The notes beneath the pieces are model-generated. The model was given only the letters and a program-made list of their open reading frames with translations, had not been told where the DNA came from and did not search any database. Shown here piece after piece: positions 44,342-55,464 of a stretch of DNA of 64,000 nucleotides (its first letter is position 1; every line of letters begins with the position of its first letter). The DNA comes from Corynespora cassiicola (lineage: Eukaryota; Ascomycota; Dothideomycetes; Pleosporales; Corynesporascaceae): contig JAEUWY010000001.1 of assembly GCA_022059125.1 (NCBI GenBank), forward strand, positions 4,216,001-4,280,000. The letters are read 5' to 3'. The translations under genes and the position numbers were made by a program.

Positions 44342-46283
44342 TTACACTGCGCTCGGCGCCTTGAGTTTGGCCACCTCCGTCTCATAACCTGTGAGCTGCT
44401 TCTGCGCAATATTGATGTTGTCGATCAGGTCGTCCACGTTCTTCAGGACCAGTACATGCGCCTTTCGTTTCTCCAAGTTCAAGGTTTTCAGAGCCTTGTA
44501 ATGCTCAACCTCAGCCTGCTCCTGAGCCTTCTTCTCCGTCTTCTTCTTGGCACCTGTCGCCTTTGCGACCTTGTCCTCGGCGTCCTCAACCGCCTTCTCC
44601 GCCGCACGCTCCTTGGTCTGCAGCTTCTTGATTGATGCATCAAGCGTAGCCTTCTCCTTGTCAATCGCAGCCTGGTTCTTGGTACCTTTCTTTAGATCAG
44701 CCTTGATTGCCTCGAGCTTCTTCTCCTCATCCGCATATGCCTTCTTGGCGAGATTGATGGACTTGGTGAGCCACTCCTTGCCGTGATCCTTGACCTCTTC
44801 CATGTGCTTCTTCATGAACTCCTCCCACAGCGAGTCAAGGTTGTGATTCTGATTGTGTATCTTGGGCACGTTGGCGAGCTCGAGCTTAACGTTAGCGACG
44901 GCTTGTTTGAGGCGCTTGGAGATTTCGGCGTTGTTGAGGTAGCTGAACACCGCGAGGGTCTAACCAATCAGCAAAGTTTCTAGATTCGATGTGGAGGGGC
45001 TATCAACGTACCGTTCGGATAGCGCTCAAGTGTACGTTCGAGGTGATTCCGCCAGTCACCACATCCTTGGTGTACTGCTCAAACTTGTCATCAGCCATGG
45101 GGCTTGAGAACGACCAGACACGCTCCTTGTACGAGTTGATTTGCGAATCGCACAACACGAACTCGGCGCGGTTGTACGTCGAGCCCAGCGCCTGGAAGAC
45201 CAGGTTGTTCAGCGTCCTGTTCTCAGCTTTCTTCCAGTTGGCACCCTTGTATGTTGTGGGCTGCGTCCTGCCGTCAAAGTCTGGCTTGGGGATGGGCTTG
45301 TTCCAGTAGTCCGTGAAGAATTGTCCCGGAACGACGGCAGAGAGCTCGCCAGCCGTGGTCGCAGCTTCAATAAAGCGCTTCACCGACTGCAGTTCGACAA
45401 TGTGCTCAACGACCCATCCGGAACCCTTGGTCGGCAGCTTGTACGCGTCCTTTACACTGAGATCTGTCATGGTGTCCGAGGTGAAGTTGAAGCCATGCTT
45501 GGTCAGCTTCTTGCCCTTGCTGTCTTCAAATAGCTTGTCAGCGGCCGGATAGCCCAGGGACTCAAAGTGCAGCGTTCCGGAGCCGCCCAGGCTGGCATCG
45601 AAGGGTCGGTCGCCGCGCTTCTCCAGGACGTGGTAGCTGTAGGCGTTAGGGTTTCGGCGCGTGAGTTCGCCATCGTTCTCGGAGCCGTCGAGGACGCCGT
45701 CGAAGTCGGTAAAGTCGCCCCAGCAGTCGACGCCCGGGAGGAGACAGGTGTCTACGGCTTTGGTGGGCTTGGGGATGATGTATGCGCTGATGCTTGAGCT
45801 CGATACGGAGGACGAGGAAGCGGACGATGACGAGGAACCAGAATTTGAGGACGAGGAGATTGATGAAGCAGCTTTGGAAGAAGAGGGGCTTGGAGTGCCT
45901 GCAGGCTTGGAGGAGCTAGGCTGAGGAGTAACTGCGGGCTTCGAAGGAGAAGGAGAAGGCTTGGGAGTATCTGCAGGCTTCGAAGGGGAAGGAGACGGTT
46001 TCGGAGTATCTGCAGGCTTGGATGGCGTATTGACAGGAGGAGGAGGAGGAGCAGGGGTAGGGGTGTTAACTGGCGGGGGATCCGCCTTCTTAGACGTGGG
46101 CTTCGTAGGCTTTGAAGGTTTCTTCTTTGCGCGCCGATCAAGATCGACTACATTATCATAACCTCCATACTCTTTCGCATCACGTCGAACCACTCCATGT
46201 TGATTTGGGATCGTGAGGGCATGAATCATGGGGAGTAGAACCCCCAATAGCAGCAAAATACTGCGAAAAGAGAGGACATGCAT
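44342..46283 (-). CDS. Secreted protein resembling the C-terminal tail of fungal chitinases
   Basis: Exons 46283-45012 and 44959-44342 are joined in phase 0 and give about 629 residues. A signal peptide (MHVLSFRSILLLLGVLLPMI) is followed by an RR processing site and a long Pro/Lys/Ser-rich linker with TPKPSPSPSKPA repeats and a poly-Ser run. A globular part follows with VVEHIVELQSVKRF, ALGSTYNRAEFVLCDSQIN and SAIRTTLAVFSYLNNAEISK. A 130-residue Lys/Glu/Ala coiled coil ends the protein. The EH-(I/V)-ELQ and FxYLN blocks are, as I recall, typical of the region after the GH18 domain in fungal killer-toxin-like chitinases, but no GH18 motif (DxxDxE) or LysM is present. The role is unknown. Confidence is high that the gene is real, moderate for the resemblance. 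Confidence 0.8.
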
Positions 46284-47081
46284 TGTGCACAGTAAAGAGT
46301 GACTGAATGAGAGAAAGAAGGAAGCAAAGATAGTAAAGCAGCAAAGAAAATACCCTTTCAAGGTGTACTGGATGCCGTCTCAAATGAACGACACACAGTT
46401 TATATAGCATCATTTCGTATGGAATTTCTAAATCAGAACCGATGAGCTCAATACTCATTTCTCATGTCCGCCGATGAATCCGAGATGAGTGGATATTCTC
46501 ACCCTCACACCGGGATCACTCTGTCCCAAAGTGGGTATTGTAAACGTGAATGCGAAGGCCTTCCACTCCTCTAGCCCCAATAATATTCTTTTACGAGCAT
46601 CATATTACCGGAGAATTAATAGGCCACAATCATGAGCTGGGTCCGCATGAATATGGTCCGCGACACTCTTACTGCATTTGGGCTAAGCATTCATGAAGTC
46701 CGTGAGAAAGCTTGAGGCTTAGATATCCGTATGATTAACCAGTTTGAAGTGGGGGCCCTCGAACGGATTCCTCTAGCGCCAAAATTTCGGAGATCGTATT
46801 GCGCTACGGGCCTCATCAGATGGATTCAAGAGGGGTTGGGGGCCGGGGTGGCTGCACGTGATGACGCTTGGCGGCTCCACTGGGCTTACCTACCCATTAT
46901 TTATGATGTCCGTGAACGAAACCCGATGCTCCGTTGTTCGCACTACTAATCAAAATTAATTACCTTCCCTCGGAACTCTTCCAAACTTCTACCGTTTGAT
47001 CAGAACCTCAACCAAATCCGCCAGAGCCCTCGCTCGATTTCGTTTGCGTGAAGCGCTGTGCCACTGAAGCCTCGACCAATC
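46284..47081. other. 0.8-kb intergenic region
   Basis: Divergent promoters of the chitinase-tail gene (minus) and the small unknown gene (plus). No repeat, tRNA or extra gene is recognised. Confidence 0.55.
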
Positions 47082-47716
47082 ATGAGATTACTTCGACGAA
47101 AGTTCGAACGAAACCCGGACATGAAGTATGGTTTTGTGGTTTACCGTACTACGTATGCCGATGATGCGCAGTGGGAGCAGTTCATGAATTATCTCAACAT
47201 CCACACCCGCCGCAATCTCAACTCGGCGAACGCCCAGGACTTCATCCAGCGTCTGGACTGGAATGTGCAGGATGATAAAGAGAAATTAGACGGTGCCAGT
47301 CCCAGTAAAGTCAGAGAGTACGTATCTATTCTTTGAGTGATGTCCAATGGCATTTGACTGGAAGTAGGGAATTCCGCAAGTGGGTTGAGAATGGCAGCGA
47401 GGCAAATCATGCGACCTCGCGCCATCATGCTTGCGTGATGGTTGACCAGGAAGCATTGGAGACGATATTCAAGGAAGGACTAGACCCTGAGGAGTTCGAT
47501 TCTTTTGGTGAAAGCTGGGTCTATCTTGTTTCAAAGGAGGACGAGGGCAATGGTGATTACGACGCCGAGGACTGGATTCAGGAAGAAGACGGGAAGCGAG
47601 AGAAGGTTTGGGTTACTAGAGTTGGACTATCTTATCTGGTGCCGAGGGTGTTTGAATTGCTAGATGGACCGGGCTGGCACAACTTTGCAGACCCGTATGG
47701 AGTGGTGCGGTCTTGA
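47082..47716 (+). CDS. Conserved-looking fungal protein of unknown function
   Basis: Exons 47082-47317 and 47368-47716 are joined at a 50-nt GT-AG intron (phase 2), 194 residues. It starts MRLLRRKFERNPDMKYGFVV and continues VYRTTYADDAQWEQFMNYLN, a pattern I recognise from many short uncharacterised ascomycete proteins ('YGFVIYRCTYDDDAAWERFM'). The second half has EFRKWVENGSEANHATSRHH, ACVMVDQEAL, SWVYLVSKEDE and VGLSYLVPRVFELLDG. No catalytic motif or membrane segment. Family members are common in Dothideomycetes and lack a known role. The start choice follows the first ATG; the upstream in-frame codon at 47058 is GTG. Confidence 0.75.
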
Positions 47717-48029
47717 TACAAGATCATATATGAATCAAGCATGCTTTCACCACTAAAGGCTACTTCTGTGCCATAAGAGACACCCATAGTGTCAACAAAA
47801 GTTTCTAGCAGTCGGTTTGCGTCGTCAAACGTGACACGTGCCGGACGCATAGGCGCGCCTGCCCACGTTGCTATGAAGCAACGCACTGTAAACACCCACA
47901 AAGCTTTTTGACCTCTGGCGCTCCCCCACACCCTCTCTCTTACTTCCTCTCCACCAAAGCCCCCGCATTCCCCACATACTGTCCCCTCCAACCAACCTTC
48001 AGGCAGCGTTGGCTGCCGCCGCCGTCAAC
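47717..48029. promoter_or_regulatory. Promoter region of the zinc-finger/exonuclease-like gene
   Basis: The 313 bp ends in a pyrimidine-rich leader (ccctctctcttacttcctct near 47930) immediately before the ATG at 48030, typical of fungal promoters. Confidence 0.5.
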
Positions 48030-50462
48030 ATGGCACCTTCCAAAGAGTATCACTGCAGCTTCTGCACAAAAAGCTTCTCCCAGAAGTACAGCCTTTACCA
48101 GCATATGGGCTCCCATAAGGAAGTTCTTGCTGGTGGCTATTCTTGCAAGAGGTGCGACTGGGCCTTTGACGACTCACTGCAACTGGAGAACCACTACCTC
48201 CAGACTGGCCACGACACCAACATTTCAGCTTCCGCGGCCAATCCACCTATCCGAACGATTGTTAGCATGCCTCTTAAGTCATCTAAAGCACGATTTCCGG
48301 ACACATTGCCCCAAACCACCAAATTTCAATGTGTTGTCTGCAAGGAAGATTTCTGGTCCAAGCGAGCTCACGACAAGCACCGCGAGTTCCCCAAACCTTG
48401 CTCCGACGGTGCCCGGCTTCTCAAGCCTGGTCCATCTAATAAGTCCAAGGGATCTAACGCACCCAACGCACCCAAGGCTCGAGGCCTTGTACCTCTTTAC
48501 AAGGACTTGGATGCTGCCCCTCTTCGCCGGGACATCTTGCGATATGAATCATCGGATAACAACACCGATGCCAATAGTGACACGGCCAACTGCTTTGTAT
48601 GCAAGAATAACTTCCCGAGCCAGCATGCTTATAACCAGCATGTTTTGCGTTGCGATGCCAAGTCCCGTCAGGCTTCGGACACGAAGACTGGCGGAGGCCC
48701 TTCGATGACTACGGATGAAGACGCAGGTGGCAAGGTAAGCTTTCCCTTGCTGCTAGTAGTAGAAGATTAGGTTAACATCATACAGAATGGCACTACCAAG
48801 TCCTTGATGGCTCCTGGATCTGTTACCTCCATGATCACCGCTGGCTTGCAGTCACCTCCGCAGGCCGAGACTCTTGCTGCCGCCTCGAGGCCCATGAATC
48901 GGAAGGACAATGAATTCAATCTGAATACAACTAAGGCTCAGAGACCTGGAAATTCTAATAATGGTGTGTTCAAACCAACCCCTGTAGGCAATTGTCACTC
49001 GCTATTGCTTGATACAATAATGAGACTAATTGATGCAGTGCAAGGGGATCAAGAGGCTCTTCGCAATCCAGCCACTTTAACTTTCGACAAGATTTCTGGT
49101 ACAAACCAAATTCTTGCTGAGGCTCTTGAATTTGCTAAGTTAAATGCAGCTTACCAAGCATCTACCTCTGTAGTCGCTAAGTCTAAAGACCACCATGACG
49201 GCCCTCGAAATACGTTGAAGAACGGCCAAACTTCACTCGCCAACGGCAAATTTACGGCTATCAAAGGTGAAGCTACGATCGCCAATATCAAGGCTACAGC
49301 TACCCAGGTCAAGGCTGGAAACACCAACGCATCATCTGTACCTCCCAAGGGCCAAGCTCCGGCTATGAACACCTCTACAAATTGGCGGCTCATCAAACCG
49401 GTAGCTCGAGATGGAACAAACATCAATCCGACTCCATTTCCGTCCAATCAGTCGACCACCATCGGAACTCGATCAATCAACATGCCTAATCAAGTTGTCA
49501 ACCCTGTTGGTTCTGGTCGAGGATTGGCTGTTGCCCATACTCCTACCGCGGGGGCGGATGTAGATGAACGTGCTGATCTCGTACAAGCCGAGTCTATGCA
49601 AGGCAAGATCATGCGTCTCATGTTGCAGTCAGATATCTCGATACTCACCACAGGAAAGATTGACGTTGATGGCCTTGAATGGGTTCGCATTAGAGTTGTG
49701 AAACAAGCCGACCTCAATAGCTTGTTCGAGAAACTCTGCCACCTGCCCAAGCATCTCCAAAGAGAGTATCTACCTGCACCAAAAGCCCTTAAGAGCCAGT
49801 ATCAGGCCATGTATCCTCCCTACGAATTTTGCCCTCCACCGGACAGGCCCGTCTTCAAGTCAGCTCTCGATGTCGTCGCCATCTCCTGCGGTAAGATCAT
49901 ACTCGCAGATGGGCGTTTTGAGGTGGTCAAGCTGGCAGCCATCGACATTGTTACTGGCCGAGTTCTCCTCAACCATCTGGTCTGCACGGACCCAAAAGTC
50001 AAAGTTAAGGACTGGCTCACGGTCACCACTGGAATGTCCAGCTTCAAGGACATGGAGGCCGCGCGACAGGCTGGTTACAAGATCTTCCGAGGCTGGCGGG
50101 CAGCCCGTGCTGCACTCTTCAGATTTGTAGATAGCCAGACCATTGTCGTTGGTCACAATCTTCGCAGCGATTTCGACGCTCTTCGAATCATCTATGGCCG
50201 TGCGGTAGACGCAGCCAAGTTGATGGAAAAGGCCGCCGAGGGCCCTCTCTCAACCCAACAACTGAGCCTTGAGAGCCTTTGTCGAGATCTCGCCAAGATC
50301 AAACTCCCCAGTCATCCCATATTTGGCCGCGACAGCCTCCAGAATGCTTTCGCCGCTCGTGAGATTTGCCTTCATTACTTGAAGCACAAGGATACCTTCG
50401 TCAAGTACTCCAAGGAGAAGGCTTTGGAATACCAGCGAATCAATCCTTCCGCGAGCGTTTAG
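48030..50462 (+). CDS. C2H2/C2HC zinc-finger protein with degenerate Rex-type exonuclease domain
   Basis: Exons 48030-48734 and 48786-50462 are joined in phase 0, 793 residues. Four zinc fingers: YHCSFCTKSFSQKYSLYQHM (C-x2-C-x12-H-x3-H), YSCKRCDWAFDDSLQLENHY (C2H2), FQCVVCKEDFWSKRAHDKH (C2HC) and NCFVCKNNFPSQHAYNQHV (C2HC). A long disordered linker follows. Residues ~590-770 align with the REX4-type DEDDh exonuclease fold: VVAISCGKII, KLAAIDIVTGRVLLNHLV, VKDWLTVTTGM, TIVVGHNLRSDFDALRII and HPIFGRDSLQNAFAAREI. Where active members have D-C-E, this one has S-C-G, and the final Asp is Asn, so three of the four catalytic acids are lost. It is probably a nucleic-acid-binding pseudo-exonuclease. 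The start is the first ATG. Confidence 0.82.
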
Positions 50463-51143
50463 CTAAGGTATTCCACAAGGTTGCGTGAGCGCTATTTATC
50501 TATATCGATGGCACTTCGCGAATGAATACCCTGGGGGCGACATTGATGTTGATGATTACTGGCATCGGAAGATGAAGATTTAAACGGAGGTTATTGGAAT
50601 GAATATCGGAGCACTTGGTTTTCAAAATGAACGTACATGCATAACCTGGCGTTGAGGAAGATTTGCGATACGTACCGATTTGAACAGGCCACATGGAAAA
50701 AACTTCGAGCGGAGATAGGGTTTCAACGGTTCTCAGGGAAAAAAACATGTATATGATAGGATCTGCTTGACATGTCGGCAGGGACAATACAAACAAAGCT
50801 TTGGCACGATTACCCTTAAAAGAGGGCAGTCCAGTAAGCTCTTATTACAAACCATGACTTTCAAAACTTGGCTGGCTCTAGGATCAACGGTCAAAAAATT
50901 GCTACCAGAGTGGTCAACTAAATGTGGATAATCAGTCATCTTACAACGAGCGATTACCGCAAGGTAATAGCCAACATAACTCGTAATACTAAGAACTACT
51001 GTTTAGCTCACAGAAAAGCCTTGAGGGATACCTGGGTATGCACTATGTGTCTGTGAGGCTTCCCACCTTTATCAACGCTTCAGAGGGTCCTCTCGAAAAC
51101 CCTCGCAACTGCCTTGCCAGCGCCGATGGGAACATCATGCCTA
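50463..51143. other. Intergenic, convergent 3' regions
   Basis: Lies between two convergent stops. No gene, tRNA or repeat recognised. Confidence 0.6.
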
Positions 51144-52074
51144 CTATGACTCCTTCTCCTCCCGTTCTTTCTCCACAACATCCACCACAAATGCACCGCC
51201 AAGTATTATAGCCGGCTCGTTTATGCTGTGATGCTCATAGCTATCTCGAAGTCAGCCTCATTCTCTTCCATGGAGCACAACCCAGCAAAAGAAGGGGAGG
51301 GAAAAAAAACTCACCTCAAAGTCCCCACACCACCAGCCTCCAAGATCAAACTCGGATTCCCCCTCAAGGGCTTCCCAATCCACCTCGCCGCAAAAGCCCT
51401 CAAAATATGTCCATGCGCCACAATCAGCACATCATTCGGCACCCCCTGCTCCCCCTTCCACCCCGCCTCCCTCCCAAACCTCCCCTCATGCCACTTTGCC
51501 CTAATCTCCGCGATGAGGTTGTCGAGCCGCTCGGTCACGTCATCAGGGCTCTCGCCGCCCTCGCACCCGTCGCGCCAAATGTCCCAGTCGGAGGGGAGTC
51601 CGCGCTCGGCGCGCGACTCGCGGATCTGCGGCGACGTCAGGCCCTCGTAGTCGCCGTAGTCCCACTCGCGGATCGCGGGCGTCACCTCGATGGAGGCGTT
51701 GGTGCGGATGTCGAGGCTGTTTTGCGGGGCCGTGTCGTGCCAGGGGTAGCGGTCGCGGCAGCCCAGGTGGAGGAGTTCGAGGGTGCGTTGGGCGCGGTGG
51801 CGGGGGGAGACGTATCTTTTGGTTTTTATAGTTGGATTGGGTTGCTTTGAAAGGGTTGTGGAGGGAAGTGGGTGTGGAAAGTGGCAGTGTCTTACATGTG
51901 GGCGAGGTTTCCGGGGACGATGAGGCGGTCGTCGCCTACGAGGGCTTTGCCTGTTGCGCGGACGCGCTTTTCGCCGTTGGCAGTGAGGGGAAGTTCTGTG
52001 GTGCCGGTGTGACGTCCGTTCAGGGACCATTCGGTTTCGCCGTGGCGGATTATGAAGACTCTGGGGTCGGGCAT
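51144..52074 (-). CDS. shb17: Sedoheptulose-1,7-bisphosphatase Shb17-like histidine phosphatase
   Basis: Histidine-phosphatase superfamily enzyme; the yeast homologue Shb17 removes the 1-phosphate of sedoheptulose bisphosphate to feed ribose synthesis. The exons 52074-51896, 51815-51315 and 51240-51144 splice in frame to 258 residues. Active-site blocks: IIRHGETEW (catalytic RHG), SPRHRAQRT, the REWDYGDYEGL box, WDIWRDGCEGGESPDDVTER and VLIVAHGHILRAFAARW (second catalytic His). The last exon, SYEHHSINEPAIILGGAF, matches the yeast C-terminus, which confirms the third exon. Assignment to Shb17 rather than a generic phosphoglycerate mutase rests on the DYGDYEGL, RDGCEGGE and LEAGGVGTL motifs. 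Confidence 0.88.
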
Positions 52075-52603
52075 TGTGGAGGTGGGCGGGTGGGTATATG
52101 GCGAATTGAAAAACGAGCTGAAGAAGCTCGAGAGGGGAAGTTTGCGGTGGCGTACACTCAATTGATCAATATTTTAGGAAAAAGCACGGGAACACGAGAA
52201 GGGAATTCAGAATACAGTGAGTTTTGGGCAACTGTACTTATGAATAGATGACGGAATCGTCGGAAAAAAAATGGTCCTGTCCAAGTGACGATCTATCTCG
52301 GAATGGAGGGGTAGCTTCGCTCCCATGCCCCACCCTTGTCCGCGCTATGTCAGAGCTTCATATGCGTAGTCAGCCTTGGTCAGCTGTCAAAATCGGGAAT
52401 ATGATGTTTACAAAGTAGGCTGTGCTAAGGAAATGCGGCAGCTCATTAAACTTCTGTTAGGTCGTTTCGTTCGACGGAAGAACCTCTGTTGTGTACGACA
52501 TTAACTGCAAGGTACAATTCGGTCCTAATCTGATGACGTAGCCCGTTCCTGAACTCGCGTGCCGGGACCGCAACACGTGGGATTTTACTAATAAGGCTGC
52601 ACA
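52075..52603. other. Intergenic region
   Basis: Promoter of the Shb17-like gene and terminator of the CBM1 gene; nothing else recognised. Confidence 0.55.
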
Positions 52604-53405
52604 TCATTCCTTCGCAACGCACTGATCGTACCATTCTTGAATAGTGTTAGCTTTTGGCTAGCATTTGCATGTCGACTAGCATTATTAGTACGGAAGACTT
52701 ACCATTTTGTGTGACACATTCAGCTCCAGAGACACATTTGGTGCAGCCGGTCCAGGGCTTACCGCCGTAGTACCCTCCGCATTGATAATAGAGCGGTACA
52801 GGGCATCTGGTGCTGCTTGGGCCCACTTCACCTCCAGTTTTTGTTGGCTCTTGAGAGGTCTTGATTGACTACATCATCAGTAAGTTGCATTGTCTTTCAA
52901 ATATATAGAAACCAGGTTCGATTCTGAGAACGATGGCTCACGCACTTTGGTAGGTGGCTGCGGTGGAGGAGTATATTTACTCGTAGGCGGCGGCGGCGGT
53001 GGAGTGTACTTGCTTGTAGGCGGTGGCGAGGGCGGTGTGTACTTGCTTGTGGCAGGTGGGGGAGGCGGCGGCGGCGTGCTTTTGCTTGTAGAAGTAATTT
53101 TTTTACTTGTTAATGCACTTGATGACTTTGGTGTCGTTGTCGGTTTCGGATCGGGCCCCCCAGGATTTGGAATACTCGGAAAGGTGGTCGGTAGATCTAT
53201 ACTTGTGGGCGGATAATCCGTGCAACTAGGCCCGAGGCATGTAATGGTGTATGTTTTATCCCTCTGACGCTCTTCTAATCTGTTGTTTGCCGGTATCTAA
53301 ATGTAATGAGACTATGGAAAGATACCACAAGGAATGAGATGGGCCCACCGCTGTACACATGCTGAAGAAGCAAGAGGCCGCTAAAGCCAGGATGAGAAGC
53401 TCCAT
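52604..53405 (-). CDS. Secreted proline-rich protein with C-terminal CBM1 module
   Basis: Four exons, 53405-53349, 53296-52946, 52868-52703 and 52635-52604, splice in frame to 201 residues. Each reading frame alone is short, so the gene is easily missed. The signal peptide is MELLILALAASCFFSMCTA. After LEERQRDKTYTITCLGPSC comes a Pro/Thr/Ser/Lys linker with three TSKYTPPxPPP units (TSKYTPPSPPP, TSKYTPPPPPP, TSKYTPPPQPP). The last 40 residues are a family 1 carbohydrate-binding module, CGGYYGGKPWTGCTKCVSGA then ECVTQNEWYDQCV, with the aromatic residues and four cysteines of the fold. Known CBM1s bind cellulose and sometimes chitin. There is no catalytic domain, so it should be an adhesion or wall-binding protein rather than an enzyme. 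Confidence 0.87.
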
Positions 53406-54699
53406 ATTGGTGTACTCGATTCTGGAATTCTTAATTCGTCAGTGTTCCAAAGCAGTAACGGATTAAGAAATCTATCATGAAGCTGTGCTGAGCATCTTAT
53501 ATGCCAAAAACTTGCCAGTGTGCAAAATAAAACACTGATCTGTTCTTATCGAAAAAACGAACACATTAGTTGCCCAGCCGTGAAATAGATTGACGTACCC
53601 GTAAACAACTCGAATACGAAAGTCTCTAGCATGCTGATAGCATGAGTCTAGTCTCATCTGGCCAAGGATGTTCTGCACGGGCGGAAGTAACCGCATGAAT
53701 TCAGGAGCAACCATGACAATCCGGAAGGGTTATTAATAGAGAACCTGTAATATACCTACCCCATGCGCAGGCATGATCGGTTCCACGGATAGTGCTCCGT
53801 GCCGTACAACAGTCATTATTCAACGTGTATGCGATAGTGCCACTTGTGTCTCTATACTTTTAATAGTCACCCGAGCAACCGACGATTCTTCGCCGATGAC
53901 AGAAGATGGAATTGAAATTGATGCATGAACGAAGGATAGAGCGTCCTGAGAGACTCATCCTCGCTTGGGTAGAAGAGTCGGAGGATCTTCCAGTAAGCGA
54001 GTATGTACTATTTTGGATGACATTGCGAGGCGAATGGGTTATATCTGTTTACCCGCAAATTAGTCTCGAACCAACGACCCCTGTCATGCATCCCGAGATA
54101 TCATGATCAGTTGTTTTGCACAACAGTATTTCCAAGCACTAGTCGAAAGTCCAGATTCCGCATCGTCCCATCAATAGAGATCTGAGATTACCCAGATATG
54201 TCCAATGATCGAGTGGGTGGGCAACGGGAAACACAAGAGTGAAGTTGCAGTAGTGACCATGGGTCTGATGGCGGATCAATAAATGGACACCGTTGATTGA
54301 AGCATTGGCCTAAGCCTGGATATTGGTAAAATAGATAAATTGGAAGTGGGGCCACTGACGTTTATAGCAGACCCAGCGTCACGGATGGATTCGATACAAA
54401 CGGGTTCTTGACTGGGCGTGTACGTAAATAATCAAGCCGATGTAGTCATGCCCAACATGCACCCATCTGGAGGAAGGTTGGCCTAAACCGTCTCATCTAT
54501 GGCCTAGTATTGACACCTTCGCCAGACCTTGTCGCACTTTTCACAGCTACGACCTTCACAAAACACAGTACCGTATTGGCAGTAAGATGGATTTAAAGCC
54601 CCCCGCCTTGGGTAGATAAGGTTTGCCCGCTCGAAAAAGGAATTCAGGAAGGCCTTGGTCGTCATTCTTACTCATCAACATCAGCGACGGTAACCTCTC
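53406..54699. other. 1.3-kb intergenic region with a tRNA-like relic
   Basis: No protein gene recognised. At 54042-54105 (minus) a T-arm-like sequence, GTCGTTGGTTCGAGACTAAT, resembles the 3' half of a tRNA with B box GGTTCGAGACT, but no D arm or A box accompanies it. The rest is the promoter of the CBM1 gene. Confidence 0.5.
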
Positions 54700-55464
54700 T
54701 CATGTATTCTGCCCTTCAATGGCGAGCAAGTCGCCTACGCCAATCCATTTTCTGATTAATATGGCTCCAGAAGGCCTCAACTTGCTGTAATATCCGTCTT
54801 CCTTCCCGATGATCTCAAATCCTCGTTTCTTATACCACTCCAGTCCTTCTTCGTTGGCTTCCCACACATGCGCCACCACACTTCTGATTCCATGCTCTTT
54901 TGATGCTTTGGCGATGATTCTATGAAGCAAATGGGTGGCGATTCCGTACGAGCGGTATGGGGATAGGAGACCGATGGTAGATATGTATAGGGTTGCGGAG
55001 GGTAGGATACGGCAGCGAATGGCACCTATGAGGCGCGGCTGTTCTGAACCAGGCACAATCTCTGCCGAAGATGGCGAAGTATGCCACATGGCCATGAGTG
55101 TTATCCCATGGTGGGGCTCGGTCATGGACTCGGTGTAGAAAGCGGGCGGGTATGCGACTGGGAGAAGCAGGGAGTTGAGACGTTTGAAAGCAGGTACCAG
55201 CTCCTCTGTCAGAGGTACCAGTTCCACGTTGGGGGGAAGAGGCCGAAGGTGGAATGGCTTCGACAACGGCGTGTCCTGCAGTGCGGCAACGTGTGAAGAT
55301 GAAGGGACATGACTGCGCGTGGTGTCAGCCGGAGCGGCTGCTCCTTTACTGCTGGCTTCTAGCCCTGGGGATGCACTAGGCAGCGTATGTGCAGTCTTAG
55401 GCTCGTCTGCCTTTGTGACGGATGCCGGCTTCTTCAGCCAGGCCGTGATGGAGGATTGGAGCAT
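54700..55464 (-). CDS. Naa50/San-like GNAT acetyltransferase with N-terminal PIP-box-like motif
   Basis: Intronless, 254 residues. After a ~70-residue disordered Ser/Pro/Ala-rich N-terminus, residues ~80-245 form a GNAT fold: VELVPLTEELVPAFKRLNSL, LPVAYPPAFYTESM, GAIRCRI, LYISTIGLLSPYRSYGIATH (acetyl-CoA-binding R-x2-G-x-A), VVAHVWEANEEGLEWYKKRG and FEIIGKEDGYYS. The pattern LPV.YP..FY plus YISTIG.L.PYR..GIA is that of the N-alpha-acetyltransferase 50 family, which acetylates N-termini and in animals supports sister-chromatid cohesion. The protein opens MLQSSITAWLKKP, which fits the PCNA-interaction consensus Q-x2-(I/L/M)-x2-aromatic-(aromatic/L). This motif is not part of canonical Naa50, so its presence is notable. 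Its function here is inferred. Confidence 0.85.
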   Translation of the reverse strand: MLQSSITAWLKKPASVTKADEPKTAHTLPSASPGLEASSKGAAAPADTTRSHVPSSSHVAALQDTPLSKPFHLRPLPPNVELVPLTEELVPAFKRLNSLLLPVAYPPAFYTESMTEPHHGITLMAMWHTSPSSAEIVPGSEQPRLIGAIRCRILPSATLYISTIGLLSPYRSYGIATHLLHRIIAKASKEHGIRSVVAHVWEANEEGLEWYKKRGFEIIGKEDGYYSKLRPSGAILIRKWIGVGDLLAIEGQNT

